This document shows, piece by piece, positions 1 to 6,416 of a stretch of 17,603 bases of DNA. The position numbers and the translations under genes are program-made. The stretch comes from Acidimicrobiia bacterium (lineage in GTDB: Bacteria; Actinomycetota; Acidimicrobiia; Spongiisociales; UBA5794), in NCBI GenBank assembly GCA_030618675.1, contig JAUXCV010000012.1:1-17603 (forward strand), written 5' to 3'. Below the pieces are notes generated by a model. The model worked only from the letters and a program-made list of their open reading frames with translations. It did no database searches and was not told the origin of the DNA. The number at the start of each line of letters is the position of its first letter. Position 1 is the first letter of the stretch.

Positions 1-1103
1 GTGGTGAGGTCCCGTGGGTACGAGGATGCGGGGCCGGGGTTGATGTTGGTGATGCGTTCGGTGGTGGTTCCGTCGGTGCGCCATATCTCCTGGCCGCTGT
101 CGGGTTCGAAAGCGGTGAAATAGAGACGGCCGTTCATCGTGGTGAGGTCCCGTGGGTACGAGGATGCGGGGCCGGGGTTGATGTTGGTGATGCGTTCGGT
201 GGTGGTTCCGTCGGTGCGCCACAGCTCCTGGCCGCTATCGGGAGCGAAGGCTTGGAAGAAGAGCCAGCCGTCCAGAGCGATGAGGGAGCGTGGGTGTGAA
301 GAGCCGGCGCCGGGGTTGGTGTCGGTGATGGGTTCGGTGGTGGTCCCGTTGCTGCGCCACAGCTCCTGGCCTCTATCGGGTGTGATGGCGTTGAAGTAGA
401 TCCAGCCATCCATGGCTGTCAGTGAGTGCGGGAGCGGGGGTTCGGCGCCGGGGTTGATGTCGGCGACGCGTTCGGTGATGGTCCCGTTGCTGCGCCAGAG
501 CTCCTGGCCGGTGTCCGGCGTGTCGGCGGCGAAGTAGAGCCAGCCGTCCATCGCTGTGAACGCATGCAACGCAGTGGAGTCGGCGCCGGGATTGATGTCG
601 GCGACGCGTTCGGTGACGGTTCCGCTGCTTCGCCAGAGTTCCTGGCCGGCGCCGGCTGCGAGCGCCCTGAAGTAGAGCCAGCCATCCATCACCGTCAGGC
701 AGTGCACGTGTGAGGAGCCGGGGCCGGGGTTGATGTCGGCGACGCGTTCGGTGATTGTTCCATTGCTTCGCCAGAGCTCCCTACCGGCGTCGGGTGTGTC
801 CGCTGCGAAATAGAGCCAACTGCCCATCACCGTCAGGCAGTGCACGTGCGACGAGTCGGGGCCGGGGTTGATGTCGGCGACGCGTTCGGTGATTGTTCCA
901 TTGCTTCGCCAGAGCTCATGGCCGGTGTCCGGCGTGTCGGCCGCGAAGTAGAGCCAGCCTTCCATCGGGGTCAATGAATGCACTGCCGAGGAATCGGTCC
1001 CGGGGTTGATGTCGGCGACCCGTGCTGTGCTGGTTCCGTTGGTGCGCCACAGCTCGTACCCGGCGACCGGCGTGTATGCCTCGAAGTACAGCCAACCGTT
1101 CAT
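1..1103 (-). repeat. Eight 138-bp tandem repeat units inside the ELWxxDGT gene
   Basis: Equivalent Met/Leu codons fall at 1101, 963, 825, 687, 549, 411, 273 and 135, exactly 138 bp (46 codons) apart. The unit at 1-137 is cut by the window edge. The half of each unit encoding the ELW/DINPG motifs is much more conserved in DNA than the half around Y-F-x-A. Bases 1-83 and 139-221 are identical, and the units beginning at 687 and 825 differ at only about three positions in their first 94 bases. That suggests recent unit duplication or gene conversion. Confidence 0.93.
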
Positions 1104-1172
1104 CACCGTTAGCTGAGACGGGAACCACGGGCCGTCGGAGGCAGTCATCTGCTCGTCGGTCAGCATCATCAC
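1..1172 (-). CDS. ELWxxDGT-repeat protein, partial (C-terminal part lies beyond base 1)
   Basis: This reading frame is open from an in-frame TGA at 1215-1217 down to the window edge and encodes tandem 46-residue modules. A typical module reads L-T-x-M-D-G-W-L-Y-F-x-A-x-T-P-D-x-G-x, then ELWRSNGTITERVADINPG, then a variable S-S-x-x-H stretch. The Y-F-x-A, G-x-E-L-W-R-x-[DN]-G-T and D-I-N-P-G signatures match the ELWxxDGT repeat family known from secreted or surface bacterial proteins. Eight modules follow one another without indels, preceded by a half module (S-D-G-P-W-F-P-S-Q-L-T-V). The best start is GTG 1172-1170, or the ATGs directly after it, with GAGG 8 nt upstream. No signal peptide or membrane segment is visible at this N-terminus, which is unusual for the family. 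Such modules could fold as beta-propeller blades (inference). Function unknown. The gene diverges from queA and is unrelated to the housekeeping block. Confidence 0.8.
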   Translation of the reverse strand, partial: MMMLTDEQMTASDGPWFPSQLTVMNGWLYFEAYTPVAGYELWRTNGTSTARVADINPGTDSSAVHSLTPMEGWLYFAADTPDTGHELWRSNGTITERVADINPGPDSSHVHCLTVMGSWLYFAADTPDAGRELWRSNGTITERVADINPGPGSSHVHCLTVMDGWLYFRALAAGAGQELWRSSGTVTERVADINPGADSTALHAFTAMDGWLYFAADTPDTGQELWRSNGTITERVADINPGAEPPLPHSLTAMDGWIYFNAITPDRGQELWRSNGTTTEPITDTNPGAGSSHPRSLIALDGWLFFQAFAPDSGQELWRTDGTTTERITNINPGPASSYPRDLTTMNGRLYFTAFEPDSGQEIWRTDGTTTERITNINPGPASSYPRDLT

Positions 1173-1273
1173 AGGAGCGACCTCATCAATCGTGTCGGCG
1201 ATAGCAACCGGTTCTCAACCCTCATTGATACCGAAAGAGTGGTGCGGTGTCTAGAGGACGAAGGAAGGAGCTG

Positions 1274-1301
1274 TGAGCGATGAGCCATGAGCGATGAGGC
1301 A
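1274..1301. repeat. Heptamer tandem array, TGAGCGA type, four copies
   Basis: Four consecutive 7-bp units read TGAGCGA, TGAGCCA, TGAGCGA and TGAGGCA, in the gap between the divergent ELWxxDGT gene and queA. The unit is not a multiple of three and lies upstream of the likely queA start, so it is noncoding. It could arise by slippage. No function can be assigned. Confidence 0.8.
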
Positions 1302-1306
1302 GAAGG

Positions 1307-1327
1307 GTTGCCTGTTGCCGGTTGCCT
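1307..1327. repeat. Heptamer tandem array, GTTGCCT type, three copies
   Basis: Three consecutive 7-bp units read GTTGCCT, GTTGCCG and GTTGCCT, five bases after the first heptamer array and about 20 bp before the queA start. The array covers the place where a -35 element would lie for the proposed queA -10 box, so copy-number changes might alter promoter spacing (inference). Confidence 0.78.
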
Positions 1328-1333
1328 TCCCCC

Positions 1334-1339
1334 TATCGT
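1334..1339 (+). promoter_or_regulatory. Candidate -10 box (TATCGT) for a leaderless queA transcript
   Basis: TATCGT fits the actinobacterial TANNNT -10 pattern and ends 8 nt before the queA ATG, so transcription could begin at or next to the A of the start codon. The bases before the ATG are a pyrimidine run without a Shine-Dalgarno. No convincing -35 is visible. Confidence 0.35.
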
Positions 1340-1347
1340 CTCCCCCA

Positions 1348-2361
1348 ATGGACACCGCTCTCTTCGACTACGACCTCCCGTCTTCGGCCATCGCTCAGAG
1401 CGCGATCGAGCCTCGAGATGCAGCGCGGCTATTGGTCGCGAACTCTCTCGAGAACCGACTTTTCACCGATCTGCCGAGTTTGCTCGATCCCGGAGACCTG
1501 GTGGTCGTGAACAACACGCGTGTTCGCCCGGCTCGGGTGCATGCCACGAAGGAGACGGGCGGAGCCGTCGAGGTGCTCCTGACCAAGCGCATCAACGAGA
1601 TCCTGTGGGAAGCGCTGGTTCGCCCGGCACGTCGGATCCGGCCGGGGACCGCGATGAGGGCCGATTCGCTGCGCATGACCGTGACGACGGAACCCGACCG
1701 AGGCGTGGTGGTGCTAGAGATCGTCACCGACGGTCACGACGTCGACGACCTCCTGCCCGGGCTCGGGGAGGTCCCCCTCCCTCCGTACTTCCACGGGACC
1801 CTCGACGATGACGAGCGATACCAAACCATGTTCGCAAGGGCGACCGGATCGGCCGCTGCACCGACAGCCGCGCTGCACTTCACTCCGGAGATCGTCGAGT
1901 CCTTGCAATCCCGTGGCGTGCACATCACGGAGGTTGAGCTGGATGTGGGACTCGACACGTTCAGACCCATGGCGGGTGGCCCGATCGCGAACCATGAGAT
2001 GCACCGGGAGCGATACACCGTTCCTTCATCCACCGTTGATGCCATCGAGGAAGCCAAGCGGACGGGCTCGAGGATCGTCGCCGTCGGTACGACCGTGGTT
2101 CGAACGCTCGAGACGGCGGCGGACGACAAGGGCCGGTTGGCCGCGGGGTCGGGATCGACCGATCTCTTCATCGTTCCCGGGTACCGAACCAAGATCGTCG
2201 ACGCGGTGGTGACGAACTTCCACGCACCGAGAACGACGCTCATCGTTATGATCGCCGCTCTCATCGGTCCGCGATGGCGCGACGTCTATGCCTTCGCCCT
2301 TGATTCCGGGTATCGCTTCCTGTCGTTCGGAGACGCCATGTTCATCGAGGTTGGGTCATGA
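1348..2361 (+). CDS. queA: S-adenosylmethionine:tRNA ribosyltransferase-isomerase
   Basis: QueA transfers and isomerises the ribosyl part of S-adenosylmethionine onto 7-aminomethyl-7-deazaguanine at tRNA position 34, giving epoxyqueuosine. The product is 337 residues, the usual family length. Family signatures are seen in order: P-L-P-P-Y near residue 145, R-Y-Q-T near 157, G-S-A-A-A-P-T-A-A-L-H-F-T around 167-179, H-E-M-H-R-E-R-Y, V-P-G-Y-R-T-K-I-V-D, T-N-F-H-A-P from Thr289, and Y-R-F-L-S-F-G-D-A-M near the end. The start at 1348 (M-D-T-A-L-F-D-Y-D-L-P) matches the usual N-terminus. An in-frame ATG at 1294 would add 18 unconserved residues read through the heptamer repeats. The stop overlaps the tgt start in ATGA, so the two genes are probably one operon. 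Confidence 0.96.
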   Translation: MDTALFDYDLPSSAIAQSAIEPRDAARLLVANSLENRLFTDLPSLLDPGDLVVVNNTRVRPARVHATKETGGAVEVLLTKRINEILWEALVRPARRIRPGTAMRADSLRMTVTTEPDRGVVVLEIVTDGHDVDDLLPGLGEVPLPPYFHGTLDDDERYQTMFARATGSAAAPTAALHFTPEIVESLQSRGVHITEVELDVGLDTFRPMAGGPIANHEMHRERYTVPSSTVDAIEEAKRTGSRIVAVGTTVVRTLETAADDKGRLAAGSGSTDLFIVPGYRTKIVDAVVTNFHAPRTTLIVMIAALIGPRWRDVYAFALDSGYRFLSFGDAMFIEVGS

Positions 2362-3461
2362 CCGCCGTGACATGGGATCTTGCTTCCGCCGATGGCTCGG
2401 CCAGAACGGGAATCATGTCGACGCCTCATGGCGAGGTCCAGACTCCGAACTTCATGCCCGTCGGCACGCGTGCCACGGTCAAGACGATGGACGTCGAGGA
2501 TCTACGGACCGTGGGCGCCCAGATCGTTCTGGCGAATACCTATCACTTGATGCTGCGGCCGGGGGAGACCGTGGTATCTCAGCTTGGAGAGCTTCACGGG
2601 TTCATGGCGTGGAGCGGACCGATCCTCACCGACAGCGGCGGTTACCAGGTCCTATCGCTCAATCCGAAGATCACTGAGGAAGGGCTCATCTTCCGCAGCA
2701 CCTACGACGGTTCCCGCGTCGAACTGACGCCGGAGCGTGCTGTGGCCGTGCAAGAGGCGCTCGGATCCGACATCGCGATGGTGCTTGATGTACCGGTTCC
2801 GCTTCCATCGCCGAAAGGCGCAACCGAGGAGGCGATGCACCGGACCTACCGTTGGGCCGAACGAGCTCTCGAAGCGAAGCAGCGTGACGACCGGGCGTTG
2901 TTCGGAATCGTGCAAGGCGGCGCCGAGCCTGATCTCCGCGAGGAGGCGGCCAAGGACATCGCAGCGCTCGGCTTCCCCGGTTTCGGGATCGGAGGACTCG
3001 CCGTGGGAGAGACGCCGGATGAGAGAGATCTAGCGCTGGACGCTGCGCTTCCCCACCTGCCGCCAGATCGTGTTCGCTATGTCATGGGCCTCGGTGATAC
3101 GGAGGGGATGCTGGCGGCGATCGCACGGGGTGTGGATCTCTTCGACTGTGTCATCCCGACGCGACTCGCCCGACACGGGAAAGCGCTGACGCGAAACGGA
3201 GACATCTCGATCAAGCGAGCCGAATGGGTGGAAAACGACACGCCGTTGGACGACGCCTGCTCATGCTTGACATGCCGGCGATACAGCCGCGGCTACCTAC
3301 GTCATCTCTATACGACGCGTGAACCTCTCGCCGATCGGCTGCTCACGCTCCACAACCTCACCTACACGTTCGATCTTCTTCGAAGCGCAGGAGAGGCCAT
3401 CACGGACGGGCGCTTCAACGAGTTCCGACGGCACGTCGTGGCAGCTCGAGCGAGGGAGTAG
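2358..3461 (+). CDS. tgt: tRNA-guanine(34) transglycosylase
   Basis: Tgt exchanges guanine 34 in GUN-anticodon tRNAs for preQ1, the substrate QueA then modifies. The 367-residue product has the catalytic landmarks: D-S-G-G-Y-Q with Asp92 (general base), F-D-C-V-I-P-T-R with nucleophile Asp263, and a zinc site C-x-C-x2-C (Cys301, Cys303, Cys306) with His332. The G-I-V-Q-G-G and G-I-G-G-L-A-V-G-E substrate-binding segments are also present. The sequence P-T-R-L-A-R-H-G replaces the common P-T-R-N-A-R-H-G, a minor variation. The ATG overlaps the queA TGA by 4 bp, with GAGG 7 nt upstream. No preQ1 synthesis genes lie in this window, so the base may be made elsewhere in the genome or salvaged. Confidence 0.97.
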   Translation: MTAVTWDLASADGSARTGIMSTPHGEVQTPNFMPVGTRATVKTMDVEDLRTVGAQIVLANTYHLMLRPGETVVSQLGELHGFMAWSGPILTDSGGYQVLSLNPKITEEGLIFRSTYDGSRVELTPERAVAVQEALGSDIAMVLDVPVPLPSPKGATEEAMHRTYRWAERALEAKQRDDRALFGIVQGGAEPDLREEAAKDIAALGFPGFGIGGLAVGETPDERDLALDAALPHLPPDRVRYVMGLGDTEGMLAAIARGVDLFDCVIPTRLARHGKALTRNGDISIKRAEWVENDTPLDDACSCLTCRRYSRGYLRHLYTTREPLADRLLTLHNLTYTFDLLRSAGEAITDGRFNEFRRHVVAARARE

Positions 3462-3475
3462 GTTCTGTCGACGGC

Positions 3476-3481
3476 TAGGAT
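3476..3481 (+). promoter_or_regulatory. Possible -10 box (TAGGAT) upstream of yajC
   Basis: The 68-bp gap between tgt and yajC contains TAGGAT, a TANNNT match ending 48 nt before the yajC GTG. It would give a 5' untranslated region of about 40 nt carrying the GGAGG ribosome site. No -35 is recognisable. Read-through from tgt is equally possible. Confidence 0.25.
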
Positions 3482-3529
3482 TCCGGCGCTTCACCGGCAA
3501 CGTCTGTCGGGCATCGAACGGAGGATTCA

Positions 3530-3853
3530 GTGCTGTATCTGTCGAGCATTCTGGCTGTCGTTTTCGCTCAGACCGAGAGCACCGGCAGCATCGTCGGTTT
3601 CCTGCTACCGATAGCGATCCTCGGCGGCCTCTTCTACCTTCTCCTCGTCATGCCGCAGCGGCGGCGTGCCAAGAAGGCGAAGGAACTCCGCGACTCGATC
3701 AGCGTCGGCGATGAGATCCGGACCATCGGCGGAATCTACGGCACGATCCGATCCGAGGATGACGAGAGCTTCACGATCGACCTCGGTGGAGGCTCCACGA
3801 TGCGTATCTCCAGGCGGGCAGTCGCCGAGCGCATTGGAGACGATTCCGAGTGA
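3530..3853 (+). CDS. yajC: Preprotein translocase subunit YajC
   Basis: YajC is the small inner-membrane partner of SecD and SecF at the Sec translocon. The 107-residue product has one transmembrane segment at about residues 21-41, followed by a basic cluster (R-R-R-A-K-K-A-K). A soluble C-terminal domain then carries the family motif T-I-G-G-I-Y-G-T. The start is GTG, with GGAGG at 3520-3524 and 5-nt spacing. Its stop overlaps the secD start in GTGA. The yajC-secD-secF order is standard in bacteria and supports the call for this otherwise short protein. Confidence 0.93.
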   Translation: MLYLSSILAVVFAQTESTGSIVGFLLPIAILGGLFYLLLVMPQRRRAKKAKELRDSISVGDEIRTIGGIYGTIRSEDDESFTIDLGGGSTMRISRRAVAERIGDDSE

Positions 3854-5334
3854 ATCGTAAGAAGGCGCTCATAACGCTGCTGGTCACTCTCGCCATAGCG
3901 TGGGGGTCGATCGGCGCAATGCTGCTCGCAGGGTGGGCGCCCAAGCTCGGTCTCGACCTTCAGGGTGGTTTCGCCGTCGTGCTCGTTGGTCCGGAAGGCA
4001 CCGATACCGACACCCTCGACACCGCAGTTGAGATCATGCGACGCCGGATCGAGGAACTCGGATCCGTGCAGGAACCGGAGATCTCCGTCCAGGGCGAGCG
4101 GTCGATCGTTGTTCAGCTTCCGGGCGTCGATGATCGTGAGCGGGCGCTTCAGGCGGTCGGGACGACCGGCGAGTTGTCGTTCCGTCCGGTGCTCGGCCTC
4201 GTTCCGCAGAGTCCGGCGCTGACAGATCCGGAAGGCGACCATCCTGACAACCTCGATCCGGTCACCGGTCTCTCTCACCCGGATGACGTGAACGCGGCCA
4301 TCGCTTACCTCCCAAGCGAGGACGGGTTTTCGGTGTACGTCGTCGGTCCGGCGTTCCTCACCGGTTCCGATATGAAGGGCGGTCGCGCCCAGTTCAGCGG
4401 CACCGGGGGTCATGGTGGCGCCGGCGGGTGGGTCGTTGTTCCCGAGTTCACAGACGAAGGCGGCGAGAAGTTCCGACTCGCGACCGGCGAACTAGCGTCA
4501 TATCCAGTGGGGTCGCCCCAGCGTCAGCTCGCGATCGTGGTCGACGGTGTCGTCGGATCAGCCCCGGAAGTCGCAGCGGGCGTCAGCCCCGACGAAGGAC
4601 TCGACCCGAATCAGGTGGTCATCACCATCGGATCGTCTGAGGAACCCCAGGCGGAATCCGAAGACCTCGCAGCCATTCTCAACTACGGTGCGCTGCCGAC
4701 CACGTTCGAGCGTGAGCGCGTCGAATCGGTGTCTGCCTCGCTGGGTTCCGACTCGCTCAAGGCAGGGCTCATCGCAGGCCTCATCGGTCTCGCCCTCGTC
4801 ACGATCTACATGATCATCTACTACCGGGTCCTCGGTGTGATCGCGATGGTCGGCCTCACCGTGTTCGGCTCCCTGCTCATCGGTGCGATCATCCTGCTCG
4901 GCGAGTTCCAGGGGACGACTCTCACCCTGGCGGGCGTGACCGGCATCATCGTGTCGATCGGGATAACACTCGACTCGTACATCGTGTACTTCGAACGGGT
5001 GAAGGAGGAGTTCCATACCGGTCGCCCGCTTCGCCCATCCATCGACCACGCCTATCCGGGAGCGTTCAGCACCATCCTGAAAGGCGACACCGTCACGTTC
5101 CTTGCGGCGATCCTGCTCTATCTGCTCGCGATCGGTCCTGTGAAGGGATTCGCTCTCACACTCGGTATCGCCACGCTCGTCGATGTCTTCGTCTCCTATT
5201 TCTACACACGACCCGGCACCTGGCTGGTCGCTCATTCGCCGCTCGGTGATGGAGGCTGGTTCACCATCCGTGGAGCGATGGGCAGGAGCAGTCGATCCGC
5301 TACTCCCACCGAGCCGGTGGAGGTGTCCTCATGA
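3850..5334 (+). CDS. secD: Protein translocase subunit SecD
   Basis: SecD forms with SecF a proton-motive-force-driven membrane complex that helps complete secretion through SecYEG. The 494-residue product has a first membrane segment at about 6-28, then L-G-L-D-L-Q-G-G at 33-40, the hallmark of the family. A large extracytoplasmic domain follows, containing V-D-G-V-V-G-S-A-P. About five further membrane segments lie between 305 and 456. The loop GITLDSYIVYFERVKEEF resembles actinobacterial SecD rather than the proteobacterial D-A-N-V-L-I-F-E-R. The protein is shorter than E. coli SecD, with a reduced periplasmic region. The GTG start overlaps the yajC stop, with a weak GGAGA 9 nt upstream. 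A Ser/Thr/Pro-rich tail ends the protein. Confidence 0.96.
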   Translation: MNRKKALITLLVTLAIAWGSIGAMLLAGWAPKLGLDLQGGFAVVLVGPEGTDTDTLDTAVEIMRRRIEELGSVQEPEISVQGERSIVVQLPGVDDRERALQAVGTTGELSFRPVLGLVPQSPALTDPEGDHPDNLDPVTGLSHPDDVNAAIAYLPSEDGFSVYVVGPAFLTGSDMKGGRAQFSGTGGHGGAGGWVVVPEFTDEGGEKFRLATGELASYPVGSPQRQLAIVVDGVVGSAPEVAAGVSPDEGLDPNQVVITIGSSEEPQAESEDLAAILNYGALPTTFERERVESVSASLGSDSLKAGLIAGLIGLALVTIYMIIYYRVLGVIAMVGLTVFGSLLIGAIILLGEFQGTTLTLAGVTGIIVSIGITLDSYIVYFERVKEEFHTGRPLRPSIDHAYPGAFSTILKGDTVTFLAAILLYLLAIGPVKGFALTLGIATLVDVFVSYFYTRPGTWLVAHSPLGDGGWFTIRGAMGRSSRSATPTEPVEVSS

Positions 5335-6407
5335 GCGTGCTCACCAGGATGTACCGCGGCGAGACGCACTTCGATTTCGTCGGAGCGGCCAGGAAGACGC
5401 TGATCGTATCGGCCGGTCTCATCGTGCTGTCGCTTCTGCTGCTCTTGATCCGGCCGTTGAATCTGAGCATCGATTTCACGGGTGGTGTCATCGTCACGGT
5501 CGAGAACCAATCCGACGTGGACATCGCTGATGTTCGGGCGGCACTTGGCGACATCGGTCAGGCCGGGGCGCGAGTGCAGCTCACGGGGGAGGGGTTCATC
5601 CTCATCCAGACCGAAGCGCTCGACGCGGCGGCCCAAGATGAGTTGATCGTAGTTGCGGCTTCTGTCGGGGGAACCGACGTGAACGCGGTCACGATCGACG
5701 CGGTCGGGCCGACCTTCGGAGCGGAAGTGACACGGGCCGCCATCCAGGCACTCGTGGTGTTCCTCTTCATCGTCGCGTTGTTCATCACATGGCGGTTCGA
5801 GTGGAAGATGGCGTTGGCCGCGTTGGCCGCTCTTTTCCACGACCTGATCATCACGGCCGGACTCTTCGCCGCGTTCGGTTTCGTGGTCACGCCCGCGACC
5901 GTCATCGCCCTGCTGACGATCCTCGGCTATTCGCTGTACGACACGGTGGTCGTCTTCGACAAAGTGGACGAGAACGTCGAACTCATGCACGATCGATACA
6001 CGTACACCGAGATCGTGAACGCCTCGATGAACCAGGTCTTGATGCGGTCGATCAATACGTCGCTGACCTCCTTGATCCCGGTCGGATCGTTGCTGCTGGT
6101 GGGATCCTTCGCTTTCGGGGCGCACACGCTTCGGGAATTCGCCCTTGCGCTGTTCATCGGGATAGCGATAGGTACCTACTCGTCGATCTTCGTGGCTGCT
6201 CCGCTCCTGGCGTTCTGGAAGGAACGTGAGGAGGATTGGGTGGTCGCCCGCAAGCGTGCCATGCGGCGGCGCGGCGGTGATGCGAGCTTGGTGGTTGGGG
6301 ATGACGTTCGGCCCATGGCCGAGACCGTCCCGGCGGCACCGTCGGTCCCGACCGCATCGTCCGGAGCGGCAGCACGCGCTCCGCGGAAGCGGAAGAAGCG
6401 TCGGTAG
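5331..6407 (+). CDS. secF: Protein translocase subunit SecF
   Basis: SecF is the partner of SecD. The 358-residue product has a first membrane segment at about 22-41 and the I-D-F-T-G-G motif at 47-52, then an extracytoplasmic domain ending in V-G-P-T-F-G-A-E-V. Five C-terminal membrane segments include G-Y-S-L-Y-D-T-V-V-V-F-D-K-V from about residue 199 and N-T-S-L-T-S-L-I-P-V. The first five residues before M-Y-R-G-E are not conserved. The start ATG overlaps the secD TGA by 4 bp, with GGAGG 7 nt upstream. The last 50 or so residues form an Ala/Pro-rich cytoplasmic tail ending in a strongly basic cluster (R-K-R-K-K-R-R), common in actinobacterial SecF and perhaps touching ribosome or lipid (inference). 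Confidence 0.96.
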   Translation: MSVLTRMYRGETHFDFVGAARKTLIVSAGLIVLSLLLLLIRPLNLSIDFTGGVIVTVENQSDVDIADVRAALGDIGQAGARVQLTGEGFILIQTEALDAAAQDELIVVAASVGGTDVNAVTIDAVGPTFGAEVTRAAIQALVVFLFIVALFITWRFEWKMALAALAALFHDLIITAGLFAAFGFVVTPATVIALLTILGYSLYDTVVVFDKVDENVELMHDRYTYTEIVNASMNQVLMRSINTSLTSLIPVGSLLLVGSFAFGAHTLREFALALFIGIAIGTYSSIFVAAPLLAFWKEREEDWVVARKRAMRRRGGDASLVVGDDVRPMAETVPAAPSVPTASSGAAARAPRKRKKRR

Positions 6408-6410
6408 ACT
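6405..6410 (+). promoter_or_regulatory. Candidate -10 box (TAGACT) for leaderless rel, overlapping the secF stop
   Basis: TAGACT begins with the secF stop codon and ends 6 nt before the rel ATG, which has no Shine-Dalgarno. That is the spacing expected if transcription starts at the ATG. It would give the stringent-response enzyme its own promoter in addition to read-through from sec genes. No -35 is seen. Confidence 0.4.
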
Positions 6411-6416
6411 CTCGGG

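Noticed and set aside
134..713. Short open frames on both strands inside the repeat region with Pro/Ser/Thr-rich products
   Set aside because: They are other-frame readings of the 138-bp repeats. The frame with aromatic, family-matching ELWxxDGT modules is the real one and is open throughout.
1..1103. CRISPR array or satellite DNA
   Set aside because: Units are 138 bp, a multiple of three, continuous without spacers, and encode a known protein repeat.
1218..1347. PreQ1 riboswitch or T-box in front of queA
   Set aside because: The gap consists largely of heptamer repeats and pyrimidine runs. I see no aptamer-like stem or pseudoknot, and the likely transcript is leaderless.
1294..1347. Upstream in-frame ATG as the queA start
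   Set aside because: It would translate heptamer repeats into 18 unconserved residues. M-D-T-A-L-F-D-Y-D-L-P at 1348 aligns with the usual QueA N-terminus.
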